In this document: piece after piece, positions 8,412-16,692 of the stretch
How positions within the stretch are numbered: position 1 is the stretch's first letter
How the letters are laid out: every line of letters starts with the position of its first letter
Source of the DNA: Pannonibacter sp051860505
Lineage (GTDB): Bacteria; Pseudomonadota; Alphaproteobacteria; Rhizobiales; Stappiaceae
Length of the DNA stretch: 64,000 nt
Assembly (NCBI RefSeq): GCF_051860505.1
Contig: NZ_JBHYDX010000028.1
Span: forward strand, 8,534-72,533
Direction: 5' to 3'
Notes under the pieces: model-generated
Databases searched by the model: none
Seen by the model: the letters and a program-made list of their open reading frames with translations, nothing else
What the model was told of the DNA's origin: nothing
Translations under genes and position numbers: made by a program

Positions 8412-8447
8412 AAAAGCCGCGCAACCTGACGAGGTTGCGCGGCTTTT
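8412..8447. terminator. Bidirectional rho-independent terminator
   Basis: A 16-bp perfect stem AAAAGCCGCGCAACCT/AGGTTGCGCGGCTTTT with a four-base loop sits between the convergent globin-like and clpP-like genes, with A and T runs on both sides. Confidence 0.9.
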
Positions 8448-8471
8448 CCTGTTCGCGACAGCAGCTGTCGC

Positions 8472-9086
8472 TTACTTCATGTCATCGACATTGGCGACGA
8501 TCTTGCCGACCAGGCCATACTCGATGCCCTCTTCCGGGCCCATCCAGTAATCGCGGTCGGTGTCCTTCTCGATGCGCTCGATCGGCTGACCGGTGGCATC
8601 GGCAAAGATCTTGTTCAGGCGGTCGCGCATCTTGAGGATCTCGCGGGCCTGGATCTCGATGTCGGTCGCCATGCCACCGGCACCACCGGACGGTTGATGC
8701 AGCAGGAAGCGGGTGTTCGGGGTGCAGAAGCGCAGTTCCTTCGCCACCGAGACATAGATCAGCGCACCGGCGCTCGCCACCCAGCCCATGCCGAGGATAC
8801 GCACCTGCGGACGGATGAAACGGATGGTGTCATGGATCATGTCACCGGATTCGACATGACCACCCGGGGACGACACGATCACGGTGATCGGATCATTCGA
8901 CACCTGTGCCAGCGCCAGCAGGCGCGAACAGACGTCGCGCGCCAGTTCCTGGGTGATCGGGCCGGTGATCAGCACGGTGCGTGCGTCAAACAGATGCTTG
9001 TCGACGGGGATCGACTGCGGCGTCTTGGTCTTCTCTTCCTCGTCATCCTCGAGGCGAGCGGGCACCGACATGTTGAGATGGCTCAT
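8472..9086 (-). CDS. ATP-dependent Clp protease proteolytic subunit (ClpP paralogue)
   Basis: A protein of 204 residues with the ClpP triad: Ser in GWVASAGALIYV, His in RFLLHQPSGG, Asp in DTDRDYWMGPEEG. The sequence around Ser (VASAG rather than the usual ASMGA) and the acidic N-terminus (RLEDDEEEKTK) mark it as a second-type ClpP, distinct from the housekeeping enzyme, which normally lies beside tig and clpX; those are not here. It would degrade proteins unfolded by a Clp ATPase. The ATG at 9086 gives a family-like N-terminus; a longer frame to 9233 is probably untranslated. Confidence 0.85.
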   Translation of the reverse strand: MSHLNMSVPARLEDDEEEKTKTPQSIPVDKHLFDARTVLITGPITQELARDVCSRLLALAQVSNDPITVIVSSPGGHVESGDMIHDTIRFIRPQVRILGMGWVASAGALIYVSVAKELRFCTPNTRFLLHQPSGGAGGMATDIEIQAREILKMRDRLNKIFADATGQPIERIEKDTDRDYWMGPEEGIEYGLVGKIVANVDDMK

Positions 9087-9280
9087 GCGCTGGGAAGCTC
9101 CCTTGTGACTTCTCGCCGGCTCAGGCCGACGCAGTTCCTTCTGGCCCATACTTATGCGATGCGCTCGCGCGCCGCAAACACGGAAAGCCAGTTTTATCCG
9201 GCAAGGGTTATCAACTGGGCAACGCCGGGACATTCGGCAAGCCCCAATCGCAACTTCAGCTCTGCAGAAGCGGCTAAAGG

Positions 9281-10533
9281 TCAGCCGGGCAAAGATTGGA
9301 GACTGCCGAAATCCCCGACAATCACGTCGCCGCGCGGTGTTTGCATGTGCGCGATGCTGACCTGCCCACGGCCGTCCCTCTTGGCGTCATAAAGGGCAGC
9401 ATCCGCACGGGCCATCAGCATGGCCAGGCTCTCCCCAGCTTCAGCGCGTGCAAGTCCGACACTGGCCGTCACCACCCGCGTCCCGCGATGCTCCGGCTCC
9501 CGGGTGCTGCGCCCCAGCAGGCCGCAGACCCTGGCTGCCAGGCCGGTTGCCAGCCGCGTTGCCTCCCCAACGACCAGCACTGCAAACTCGTCGCCGCCGA
9601 TGCGGCCGAACAAGGCCCCCTGTGGCAGGAGACCACGCAGGCGGTCGCCAAACAGGGCCAGCACCCGGTCTCCCTCGCCATGACCAAAGAGGTCGTTCAG
9701 GGCCTTGAAGCGGTCGAGGTCAATGGCAAGCAGCACGGCCTCCGCCCCCTCCCGTTGCGCCTCGGCCAGAGCGGCTTCGCTGCGCGACTGAAACGCCTCC
9801 CGGTTCAGGGCACCCGTCAGACTGTCCTCGCTCGCCTGCCGCCGCAAGTCCTTCAACTGGACCTCCAGAAAAACCGTGGCCGCGAACAGGCCGCCCAGAA
9901 ACACGGCGATCAATTGCAGATAGATGGTTGCTGCCAGCGGTGCATTGGCGGCGGCCAGCAGGATCGGCTCCTCGGATGTCAGGACAATGCCAATCCGTAC
10001 AAACTGGACCAGGGTCATGGCACCGATCAGGCCGGCCAGGGCGAGGCAGACCTTGCGACTTCCGACGACGCTGCGGGTGAATTCGAAGGCGATGATGCCA
10101 CTGCAGGCTGCCTGCAACAGCGTGACGGCGACAAGCCGGACCTGGTCATGGTCGTAGATGCCGGGAAGGAGGCAGATCACGCCCCAGATCAGGCCCGGCA
10201 GGAGAACAACGGCTGTAGGGGTTGTGCGACGGCCAAAGCACCGGGTTGCCTTGATGCCTAGGCCGACGCCGACCAGCAGGATCCCGTTGGCCACCGCATC
10301 GACCAGACATCGGCAATCTGGTCCCGGGCTGACAACAGGAGAAAAGCCGGAACCCGCAACATCAGGCTGAACGCCCAAAGCCGGAGCCCGGGCTCCGCGC
10401 GCTCGCGCCGCCACACGAGATAGAGAACGACACCGACCATCAGGCTGAGCGGAGCCAGCGCAAACAGAATGGTCAGACTGTCGAGAACCATTGGGCACAT
10501 CCCGATGAACGCCGGGGTCAGGCATGCCGCCAT
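9281..10533 (-). pseudogene. Membrane-bound GGDEF diguanylate cyclase, frameshifted
   Basis: The N-terminal part (from 10533, or 10491) reads through two membrane segments up to SARDQIADVWS and then leaves the frame, ending at 10258. The remainder continues in another frame from DAVANGILLVGVG near 10300 to the stop at 9281. The net lesion is minus one: loss of one base, or of four bases (ATCG) from a TCGATCGAT-like run. Everything after the shift is intact: several membrane segments, then a GGDEF domain with DLDRFKALND and RIGGDEFAVLV. The inhibitory RxxD site is absent. If intact, it would make c-di-GMP. A sequencing error is an alternative to a true pseudogene. Confidence 0.8.
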
Positions 10534-10628
10534 GGGAGGCCTGCCTGATTTGATGGCGCGGATCTTAGATCGGGAGTCTTTACAGGCTCGTTAAATCTGC
10601 GGTGCGGAGATATCCTAGGCTGTCAATT

Positions 10629-11108
10629 TCAGATACTCGTTGTCAGGCGTCGAAGCCGCCTCAGGTCCGACGCAACGATCAGTTTGTGCGCGGGTGCCAC
10701 GGGCAGCATGTAGATCCGGCCGACCAGGTTATGCGTCTTGACGGAACTGGTGACCGTGTAGGTCGTTCCGCGCGCTGACAGCCAGGTCATCACATCTAGG
10801 TGGCTGTCGCGCACCGTGAGGACCAGATCCGTATCATCCGCGTGTTCGATCAGAAAGAAGTCGAGCTTGTCGCCAGCCGTGACACTGTCGCGGCGGCGGG
10901 TGGCCCGGCCGGAAATCGGCTGCACGTCAAACGGCGCCGACAGGACATCGCGCAACCGCATGGCCAGCCCCAACAAGGGCGATGGCTCGGAGCGGATCAG
11001 GTTCCAGCCCTCAAGCACCGTGACGGGGCGACCGGTTTGCGTGCTCCGCTCGTCAAAAAAATCAAGCTAAGCACGTGGTGCGATGAGATAGCTGATCGGC
11101 TCAGGCAT
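10629..11108 (-). pseudogene. DUF2867-like protein with in-frame amber stop
   Basis: An ATG at 11108 with a perfect GGAGG five bases upstream starts MPEPISYLIAPRA and then meets TAG at 11067-11069. The same frame continues without a further stop for 146 codons (LDFFDERSTQTGRPVTVLEG, later AMRLRDVLSAPFDV and HNLVGRIYMLPVAP), which resembles DUF2867 proteins. A GTG at 11018 could start a 129-residue fragment but has no Shine-Dalgarno sequence. The function of the family is unknown. It lies next to the frameshifted GGDEF gene on the same strand. Confidence 0.7.
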
Positions 11109-11264
11109 GGCAGCCTCCGCAAAAGGACCCGCACCCCTCATGCCGTCCAAAGCACTGGATAGCAGCCTTCCGGGGCCGCCGCCCCCGGACGCATCGCCGC
11201 AGAGAGGGGCACCGGGAACAACCACTCCCGGATGCCGTCCGTTCATCTTGCTCAAATCCGGCTA

Positions 11265-11288
11265 TGCCGCCAGTGCCCGCTGGCGGCA
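11265..11288 (-). terminator. Hairpin downstream of ivd
   Basis: TGCCGCCAG/CTGGCGGCA form a 9-bp stem with a six-base loop, 18 bases after the ivd stop. There is no T run, so termination here is probable but not typical. Confidence 0.45.
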
Positions 11289-11305
11289 ACACCGATCGGC
11301 CAATG

Positions 11306-12478
11306 CTACTTCGTCTTGTTGAACAGCTCCCGGCCGATCAGCATGCGGCGGATCTCGCTGGTACCAGCGCCGATCTCGTAGAGCTTGGCGTCGCGCAGCA
11401 GCCGGCCGGTCGGATAGTCGTTGATGTAGCCGTTGCCGCCCAGCAGCTGGATGGCATCGAGCGCCACCTTCGTTGCCGTCTCGGCCGCATAAAGGATCGC
11501 ACCGGCGGCGTCCTCGCGGGTGGTCTCGCCGCGGTCACAGGCCTGCGCCACCGCATAGACATAAGCGCGGGTGGCATTCATCGACACATACATGTCGGCG
11601 ACCTTGCCCTGGACCAGCTGGAACGTGCCGATCGGCTGGCCGAACTGCTCGCGCTCGTGGATATAGGGCATGACCACATCCATGGCCGCCTGCATCAGGC
11701 CGACGCAGCCGGCGGCCAGCACCGCGCGCTCGTAGTCGAGGCCGGACATGAGCACATTGACGCCCTTGCCGATTTCGGCGAGCACGTTTTCCTCCGGCAC
11801 CTCGCAATCCTCGAACACCAGTTCACCGGTTTCCGAGCCGCGCATGCCGAGCTTGTCGAGCTTCTGGGCGACAGAGAAGCCCTTGAAATCCTTCTCGATC
11901 AGAAACGCGGTAATGCCACGGGATCCGGCAGCGGGATCGGTCTTGGCATAGACGATCAGCGTGTCGGCGCAGGGACCGTTGGTGATCCACATCTTGCTGC
12001 CGTTGAGGACATAGCGGTCGCCCTTCTTGTCGGCCCGCAGCTTCATCGACACCACGTCGGACCCGGCACCCGGCTCGGACATGGCCAGCGCGCCGACATG
12101 CTCGCCGGAGATCAGCTTGCCAAGATAGCGCTGCTTCTGATCGTCATTGCCCCAGCGGCGCAGCTGGTTGACGCAGAGGTTGGAATGGGCGCCGTAGGAC
12201 AGGCCGATGGAGCCTGAAGCGCGGCTGACTTCTTCCATGGCGATGCAGTGCTCGAGATAGCCAAGGCCGGCCCCGCCCCATTCTTCCTCGACGGTGATGC
12301 CATGCAGGCCCAGCGCGCCCATCTCAGGCCACAGCTCGCGCGGGAACCAGTCTTCGCGGTCGATGCGGCCCGCGAGCGGCGCGATACGGTCCTGCGAAAA
12401 GCCGCGCACGGTGTCGCGCAGCATGTCGGCAGTCTCGCCCAGTTTGAAGTTAAACCCCTGAATGTCATTGCGGATCAT
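11306..12478 (-). CDS. ivd: Isovaleryl-CoA dehydrogenase
   Basis: A protein of 390 residues of the acyl-CoA dehydrogenase family. The catalytic Glu lies in GLDYERAVLAAG, and GAGTSEIRRMLIGR lacks the Glu found in medium-chain enzymes; both are signatures of isovaleryl-CoA dehydrogenase. FAD-binding segments MSEPGAGSD and MWITNGPCAD are intact. It oxidises isovaleryl-CoA to 3-methylcrotonyl-CoA in leucine breakdown. The ATG at 12478 follows GGGAGGAACGCC. It is the last gene of a regulator-thioesterase-ivd operon. The carboxylase and lyase steps of the pathway are not in the window. Confidence 0.93.
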   Translation of the reverse strand: MIRNDIQGFNFKLGETADMLRDTVRGFSQDRIAPLAGRIDREDWFPRELWPEMGALGLHGITVEEEWGGAGLGYLEHCIAMEEVSRASGSIGLSYGAHSNLCVNQLRRWGNDDQKQRYLGKLISGEHVGALAMSEPGAGSDVVSMKLRADKKGDRYVLNGSKMWITNGPCADTLIVYAKTDPAAGSRGITAFLIEKDFKGFSVAQKLDKLGMRGSETGELVFEDCEVPEENVLAEIGKGVNVLMSGLDYERAVLAAGCVGLMQAAMDVVMPYIHEREQFGQPIGTFQLVQGKVADMYVSMNATRAYVYAVAQACDRGETTREDAAGAILYAAETATKVALDAIQLLGGNGYINDYPTGRLLRDAKLYEIGAGTSEIRRMLIGRELFNKTK

Positions 12479-12529
12479 GGCGTTCCTCCCGTTTACTTTC
12501 ACATGAGTTGAATTCGCAGGCACCGGACC

Positions 12530-13000
12530 TCAGTCCTCCATGCCCACCATGCAGATCATCGAGAACAGGCCGGTGGCGACATGCACCTCGCCCTCGTCGA
12601 GAAGTCCGTAGACATCGGCCTTGCAGATGGTCAGCGTCCTGCCCGGCTTGATCACGCGGCCCCGCGCCACCAGCTCCCGGCCCCGGCCCGGGTTGAGCAG
12701 GTTGATCTTGAACTCCGTCGAGAGCACGCCGGTGCCCTTCGGGAACAGCGACAGGGCGGCGTAGCCGGCGGCACTGTCGGCGATGGATGTGGTCGATCCG
12801 GCGTGGAAGAAGCCATGCTGCTGGGTCAGATGCGGCGCGAAGGGCAGCGTCAGATCCATCTCGCCCGGAGCCAGATGGCTGATCGCGGCACCCAGATGCG
12901 CCATGTAGGGCTGGCGGGCGAAGCTGGCGCGCACGCGCGCGTCCCAGTCGGGATCGCGCGGCTGAAAGCCACTGGCACCGGTTTGCAACGCTGTTGTCAT
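12530..13000 (-). CDS. PaaI/hotdog-fold acyl-CoA thioesterase
   Basis: A protein of 156 residues with the hotdog fold. QQHGFFHAGSTTSIADSAAG is the usual helix segment with the active-site region, followed by LSTEFKINLLNP and ARGRVIKPGRTLTI. It should hydrolyse an acyl- or phenylacyl-CoA ester; placement between the MerR regulator and ivd suggests branched-chain acyl-CoA. Its start overlaps the regulator stop by four bases (ATGA). Confidence 0.85.
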   Translation of the reverse strand: MTTALQTGASGFQPRDPDWDARVRASFARQPYMAHLGAAISHLAPGEMDLTLPFAPHLTQQHGFFHAGSTTSIADSAAGYAALSLFPKGTGVLSTEFKINLLNPGRGRELVARGRVIKPGRTLTICKADVYGLLDEGEVHVATGLFSMICMVGMED

Positions 13001-13410
13001 GCGCCCTCCTCTCCTGCCTCGTGCGCGACGCCCAGCGCCTCCATGCGCGCCCGGCAGCCGGCTTCCACCTCGTCCAGATCGGCCAGCGACATCTCTATGT
13101 CCTTCAGCTTGTCCAGAAGTTCGGCCCGGCGCAGCGCGATCTTGTCCATGAGCAGGCGCAATTGACCCGCCTCGCCCGGCGCCTTGCCGTACATGTCGAT
13201 GATTTCGCGGATTTCGGAGAGGGCAAAGCCAAGCCGCTTGCCGCGCAGGATCAGCTTCAGACGGGTCCGGTCGGCCGGCCTGTACAGCCGCTGCCGCCCG
13301 CGCCGCTGCGGCGTGATCAGCCCTTGCGCCTCATAGAAGCGCAGCGTCCGGGTCGTGATCCCGAACTCCTGGGTCAGCTGTGTGATGGTGTAGAGCCGCT
13401 GCTGCATCAT
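12997..13410 (-). CDS. MerR family regulator (LiuR-like)
   Basis: A protein of 137 residues with the MerR helix-turn-helix YTITQLTQEFGITTRTLRFY and the wing YRPADRTRLKLILRGKRLGF, then a coiled-coil dimerisation helix to about residue 125. There is no Cys pattern for metal sensing. LiuR-type MerR proteins control branched-chain amino acid and fatty acid breakdown, which fits the downstream thioesterase and ivd. GGAGGGG lies directly before the tandem ATG codons at 13410 and 13407; the ATG at 13428 is a less likely start. Confidence 0.85.
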   Translation of the reverse strand: MMQQRLYTITQLTQEFGITTRTLRFYEAQGLITPQRRGRQRLYRPADRTRLKLILRGKRLGFALSEIREIIDMYGKAPGEAGQLRLLMDKIALRRAELLDKLKDIEMSLADLDEVEAGCRARMEALGVAHEAGEEGA

Positions 13411-13443
13411 CCCCTCCACGGGCATCATCTTCTGCCTTTTACG

Positions 13444-13462
13444 TCAAAGTCAATTACTTTGA
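13444..13462. promoter_or_regulatory. Candidate operator of the MerR/ivd operon
   Basis: TCAAAGTCAATTACTTTGA is a perfect 7-bp inverted repeat with a five-base centre, lying 34 bases upstream of the regulator start in an AT-rich pocket. On the minus strand it includes TTGACT, a possible -35 box. Autoregulation by the MerR protein is inferred. Confidence 0.45.
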
Positions 13463-13536
13463 TATTCTTGTTATTTTTCATATATATACTACGCTTTCTT
13501 ATCGGCCCTCGCCACATGATCGCGCGCAACCGCATT

Positions 13537-13675
13537 CGTCATGCCATGACCTGATCATGGCATCCATGCCGTGACCTCACCTCACGACCGGCGTCGAAGA
13601 AGGCCGCCCCTCGTCAGGCTGTGCCCACACGGAGACGCAACGGCATGGATGCCATGGTCGAGCCATGGCATGACG
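13537..13675. repeat. 139-bp palindromic intergenic repeat, copy A
   Basis: The element starts CGTCATGCCATGA and ends CCATGGCATGACG; its 36-base ends are near-complete reverse complements. The left arm contains a further hairpin, ATGCCATGA/TCATGGCAT. A second copy of the same length lies 99 bases away. It lies between mgtE and the MerR gene. ORFs crossing it are only stretches of open frame and show no gene features. Confidence 0.9.
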
Positions 13676-13774
13676 AGGATGGAGAGGGAAAGCAGCGTGT
13701 CTGGTGCTGGAGGACTGCTGCGAGGCCGTTCCCGAAAGGCCCCTTCCTGCACCGCCCAAAATCCTGTCCGTATT

Positions 13775-13913
13775 CGTCATGCCATGACTTGATCATGGCA
13801 TCCACGCCGTGACCTCTCATCACGACCAGCGTCAGAGAAGGCCGCCCCTCGTCAGGCCGTGCCTGCACGGAAAGGCAACGGCATGGATGCCATGGTCGAG
13901 CCATGGCATGACG
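13775..13913. repeat. 139-bp palindromic intergenic repeat, copy B
   Basis: Same length and orientation as copy A and highly similar along its whole length, with an almost unchanged right arm and a few changes in the centre and left arm. Ends are again CGTCATGCC and GGCATGACG. It ends 53 bases before the mgtE stop codon side. The rest of the region from 13411 to 13966 holds no gene I can support. Confidence 0.9.
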
Positions 13914-13966
13914 AAAATGAAGGGCGATGCTGGCGTGGCAGGACATGGGCAGCAGCGCCCCCGCCC

Positions 13967-15382
13967 TCACATCGGCAAACGGAACCAGAGCGTGGCGATG
14001 CCGAGGAAGGCGAAGAAGCCGATGACGTCGGTGACCATGGTCACGAAGACGCTGGAGGCGATGGCCGGATCGATCTTGAACCGATGCAGGCTCATCGGGA
14101 TCATCAAGCCGGCGAGGCCGGCACAGAACATGTTGATGATGATGGCACAGGCGATCACGATACCGAGGCCGTGATTGAAGAACCAGAGCCCGGCCGTGGC
14201 GCCGATCAGGCAGGCAAGCAGCGAGCCATTGAGGAAACTCACCATCACCTCGCGGCGCAGAACCCGCCAGATGTTGCGCGTATCCAGTTCCTCGGTCGCG
14301 ATGGCGCGCACGGCAATGGTCATCGTCTGGGTGCCGGCATTGCCGCCGAGCGAAGCGACAATCGGCATCAGGACGGCGAGCGCGACCATCGCCTCGATGG
14401 TGCCCTCGAACTGCGAGATCACCGTGGCGGACAGAAGCCCGGTGCCTAGGTTGAACAGCAGCCAGACAATGCGCGACCGGGCGATGGTCAGCACGCTGTC
14501 GGAGATTTCTTCATCGCCCACACCGGCCAGCGCCTTCATGTCCTCGTCGGCCTCTTCCTGGATGACGTCAACGATGTCGTCAACGGTCAGGACACCGACG
14601 AGACGGTTGCCGTCATCGACGACGGCGGTGGAGACGAGGTTATACCGCTCGAACAGACGGGCGACTTCTTCCTGGTCTTCCTTCACCGGCACCGAATGCG
14701 GATCCTCCTCCATGATCGCGGAGATCTTTTCCGCCCGCTGGGTGCGCAGGATCCGGTCGAGTGCGACAGAACCGACCAGCCGGAAGCCGGGATCGACCAC
14801 ATAGAGTTCGTAGAACGTGTCCGGAAGATCCCTGTCCTCGCGCAGATAGTCGATCGTCTGACCAACAGTCCAGAACGGCGGCACGGCGATGAAATCGGTC
14901 TGCATGCGCCGACCGGCCGATTCTTCCGGATAATCCAGCGCCCGTTCGAGCTGCGCGCGTTCGGAAAGCGGCAGTTCGTCAAGGATCGCCGCCTGGTCCT
15001 CCTCGTCGAGGTCCTCCAGAATATAGACCGCGTCGTCGGAATCCAGTTCACCCAGGCCCTCGGCAATGTCGGCCGTCGGCAGGTCTTCCAGAAGCCGGAC
15101 ACGCACCGCCTCGTCCATCTCGGTCAGGGCGGCATAGTCGAACAGGTTGCCCATGAGCTGGACGAAGGCCGCCCGGTCGCTGGCCGGCAGCGCATCGACC
15201 AGATCGGCCATATCGGCCTCGTGCATGTCCCCGGCAAGGCGGCGCACTTCATCGCTGTCACCGGCTTCAACGGCCGCATGCACGGCCGAGATGAAAGCGT
15301 CGGTGAGCCAGCCGGCCGCGTCATGCACGGGGATCTCTGTGGCCACTTCGGCGGCTTGTTCGCGAAACTCGGGTTCGGTCAT
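13967..15382 (-). CDS. mgtE: Magnesium transporter MgtE
   Basis: A protein of 471 residues with the MgtE layout: an N-terminal helical domain (about 20-130) with repeated acidic motifs such as LDSDDAVYILEDLDEEDQA, a CBS pair (about 135-260) with DPHSVPV and NRLVGVLTVDDIVDVI, and five membrane helices from about residue 285. The pore-lining region PIVASLGGNAGTQTMTI is intact. It imports Mg2+, gated by cytoplasmic Mg2+. AGGAGGGG before the ATG at 15382 sets the start; the ORF extends to 15403. Confidence 0.95.
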   Translation of the reverse strand: MTEPEFREQAAEVATEIPVHDAAGWLTDAFISAVHAAVEAGDSDEVRRLAGDMHEADMADLVDALPASDRAAFVQLMGNLFDYAALTEMDEAVRVRLLEDLPTADIAEGLGELDSDDAVYILEDLDEEDQAAILDELPLSERAQLERALDYPEESAGRRMQTDFIAVPPFWTVGQTIDYLREDRDLPDTFYELYVVDPGFRLVGSVALDRILRTQRAEKISAIMEEDPHSVPVKEDQEEVARLFERYNLVSTAVVDDGNRLVGVLTVDDIVDVIQEEADEDMKALAGVGDEEISDSVLTIARSRIVWLLFNLGTGLLSATVISQFEGTIEAMVALAVLMPIVASLGGNAGTQTMTIAVRAIATEELDTRNIWRVLRREVMVSFLNGSLLACLIGATAGLWFFNHGLGIVIACAIIINMFCAGLAGLMIPMSLHRFKIDPAIASSVFVTMVTDVIGFFAFLGIATLWFRLPM

Positions 15383-15540
15383 GAGCCCCTCCTGTCGGTT
15401 CACGTGGCGCCGGCGCCTCAGCCCCGCACAACATGCCCCACACCTATCTGCGACTTGGCTCTTTGGCTATTGAATTTCGGGCTGATTTTGCGCTTGTCGG
15501 TGCAGTTCTTGCGTCTTTGTCCGGTGCCGACAGCCGTGGC

Positions 15541-15876
15541 TTACGGGAGATCCGGGCAGCCCTTGTCCGCAGCGATCCGGCGCAAGGCCGCCAGATAGGC
15601 CTTGACCTCACCCACCAGCACCCGCTCGTCCTGCGACACGCAGGTCCGGTTGCGGAAGAAGGCTTGCCGGCTCCGGTCATCGCGCGGGCAGACCCCGCCG
15701 TCGGCGCGGATCTTTTCACCCAGATACCAGAGCTGGCTGCAGGTCATCTGCTCCAGTTCATGCGCGGGCCGGCTGATGTTGCGCTGCTGCTCCGGCGAGG
15801 TGAAGCCAGCAAGGCAAAGGCCGGTCAACAGGAGCGCAATCGGGACTAATCGCCGGCAAACAGCAAATTGGATCAT
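15541..15876 (-). CDS. Secreted YARHG-domain protein
   Basis: A protein of 111 residues. A signal peptide (RRLVPIALLLTGLCLAGFTS) is followed by a YARHG-type domain, LEQMTCSQLWYLGEKIRADG and a second Cys in FFRNRTC. YARHG domains occur in extracellular or periplasmic proteins, possibly binding the cell wall; the role is unknown. AGGGGG precedes the ATG at 15876. The longer open frame to 16122 runs through the tRNA-Leu gene and is an artefact. Confidence 0.75.
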   Translation of the reverse strand: MIQFAVCRRLVPIALLLTGLCLAGFTSPEQQRNISRPAHELEQMTCSQLWYLGEKIRADGGVCPRDDRSRQAFFRNRTCVSQDERVLVGEVKAYLAALRRIAADKGCPDLP

Positions 15877-15957
15877 CGGGACGCCCCCTTTCGCAGCCAA
15901 GCGAAATGATAAACGCCTGCTTGTGGCATTTGCCGGGCGAGAGCCCCAAAAAATGAA

Positions 15958-16004
15958 AAAGGCCCTTGCAGGCACCTCACAAGAAGGTATCGGCAAGAGC
16001 CTTT
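15958..16004 (-). terminator. Terminator of the tRNA-Leu gene
   Basis: Minus-strand AAAGGCTCTTGC pairs with GCAAGGGCCTTT (one G-T wobble) around a long loop and is followed by a T-rich stretch, 12 bases beyond the tRNA 3' end. Confidence 0.75.
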
Positions 16005-16015
16005 CATCAAGAAAA

Positions 16016-16100
16016 TGGTGCGGTCGAGAAGACTCGAACTTCCACGGGTTGCCCCACAGCGACCTCAACGCTGCGCGTCTACCAATTCCGCCACGACCGC
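16016..16100 (-). tRNA. tRNA-Leu (anticodon GAG)
   Basis: The minus strand folds as a class II tRNA: acceptor GCGGTCG/CGACCGC, D-arm GCGGAATTGGTAGACGC, anticodon loop TTGAGGT with GAG at 16066-16064, a long variable arm, T-arm with TTCGAGTC, and an encoded CCA. It reads CUC and CUU leucine codons. A terminator follows. Confidence 0.97.
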
Positions 16101-16297
16101 ATTTTCTTGTTCCCGGCGCCAATCAGCGTCGAGGCGCACCATGTAGCAAATCGGTTTTTGCCACGCAAGGGCCTTCTCACCCTTTGCCGACAAATCGCAT
16201 CAGGGCCGGATCGCCTGTGGGTAACTTCATGTGAAACAACAAAAAAGGCGTGGAAACCCGCGCCCGTCGCACCCAGCCTACCACTGATGTCAGCCGA

Positions 16298-16564
16298 TCA
16301 CAGCGGCCCGTCGGTCCGCATCGGGCGAACCTCCGGCGCACGCAGCAGCACTTCAGTGATGGAAACGCCGATCTTGTCACCAAGCAGCACCACTTGCCCC
16401 TTCGCCACCAGCGTCTTGTTGGCATAGATGCTGACATCGTCTTCTTCGGCGACATCCAGATCGATCACCGCACCGCGTCCCATGCGCAGGAGCTGATGCA
16501 CCGGCATTGTCGTCTTGCCGAGAACAACCGATATATCGATGCTGATGTCATCAAAGGTGGCCAT
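16298..16564 (-). CDS. fliN: FliN-type flagellar motor switch (SpoA) protein
   Basis: A protein of 88 residues consisting of one SpoA domain: VVLGKTTMPVHQLLRMGRG, then ANKTLVAKGQVVLLGDKIGV and SITEVL. FliN forms the lower C-ring of the flagellar motor and takes part in switching with CheY-P. The gene stands alone between tRNA-Leu and lipB, not in a flagellar operon, and lacks the N-terminal extension of many FliN proteins. The start is the second Met (16564). Confidence 0.85.
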   Translation of the reverse strand: MATFDDISIDISVVLGKTTMPVHQLLRMGRGAVIDLDVAEEDDVSIYANKTLVAKGQVVLLGDKIGVSITEVLLRAPEVRPMRTDGPL

Positions 16565-16692
16565 CACGCCTGTCCGCCTGTATGTAACGACGCCTCAGGA
16601 CCTTGGCCGCCATTGCCCGGTTCGGCAAGGTCCTGACACGGACTGTAACGCCAAACCCGGCATCAAAGCCATCGCAAAGCAGCCACAGCGCC

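Noticed and set aside
11067..11069. Possible read-through or recoding of the TAG in the DUF2867-like gene (pyrrolysine or suppressor)
   Set aside because: No pyrrolysine genes or stimulatory structure are visible, and alphaproteobacteria rarely recode TAG. A mutation or sequencing error is simpler.
13571..13970. Short open frames within the 139-bp repeats
   Set aside because: They arise from the palindromic repeat itself, differ between frames and carry no ribosome site.
15383..15540. Possible magnesium riboswitch before mgtE
   Set aside because: The 158-base leader lacks the conserved M-box or ykkC-like blocks; only a self-complementary GGCGCCGGCGCC is present.
15877..16122. N-terminal extension of the YARHG protein reading CGRGGIGRRAALRS
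   Set aside because: This stretch is a translation of the tRNA-Leu gene and its terminator. A signal peptide with its own ribosome site starts at 15876.
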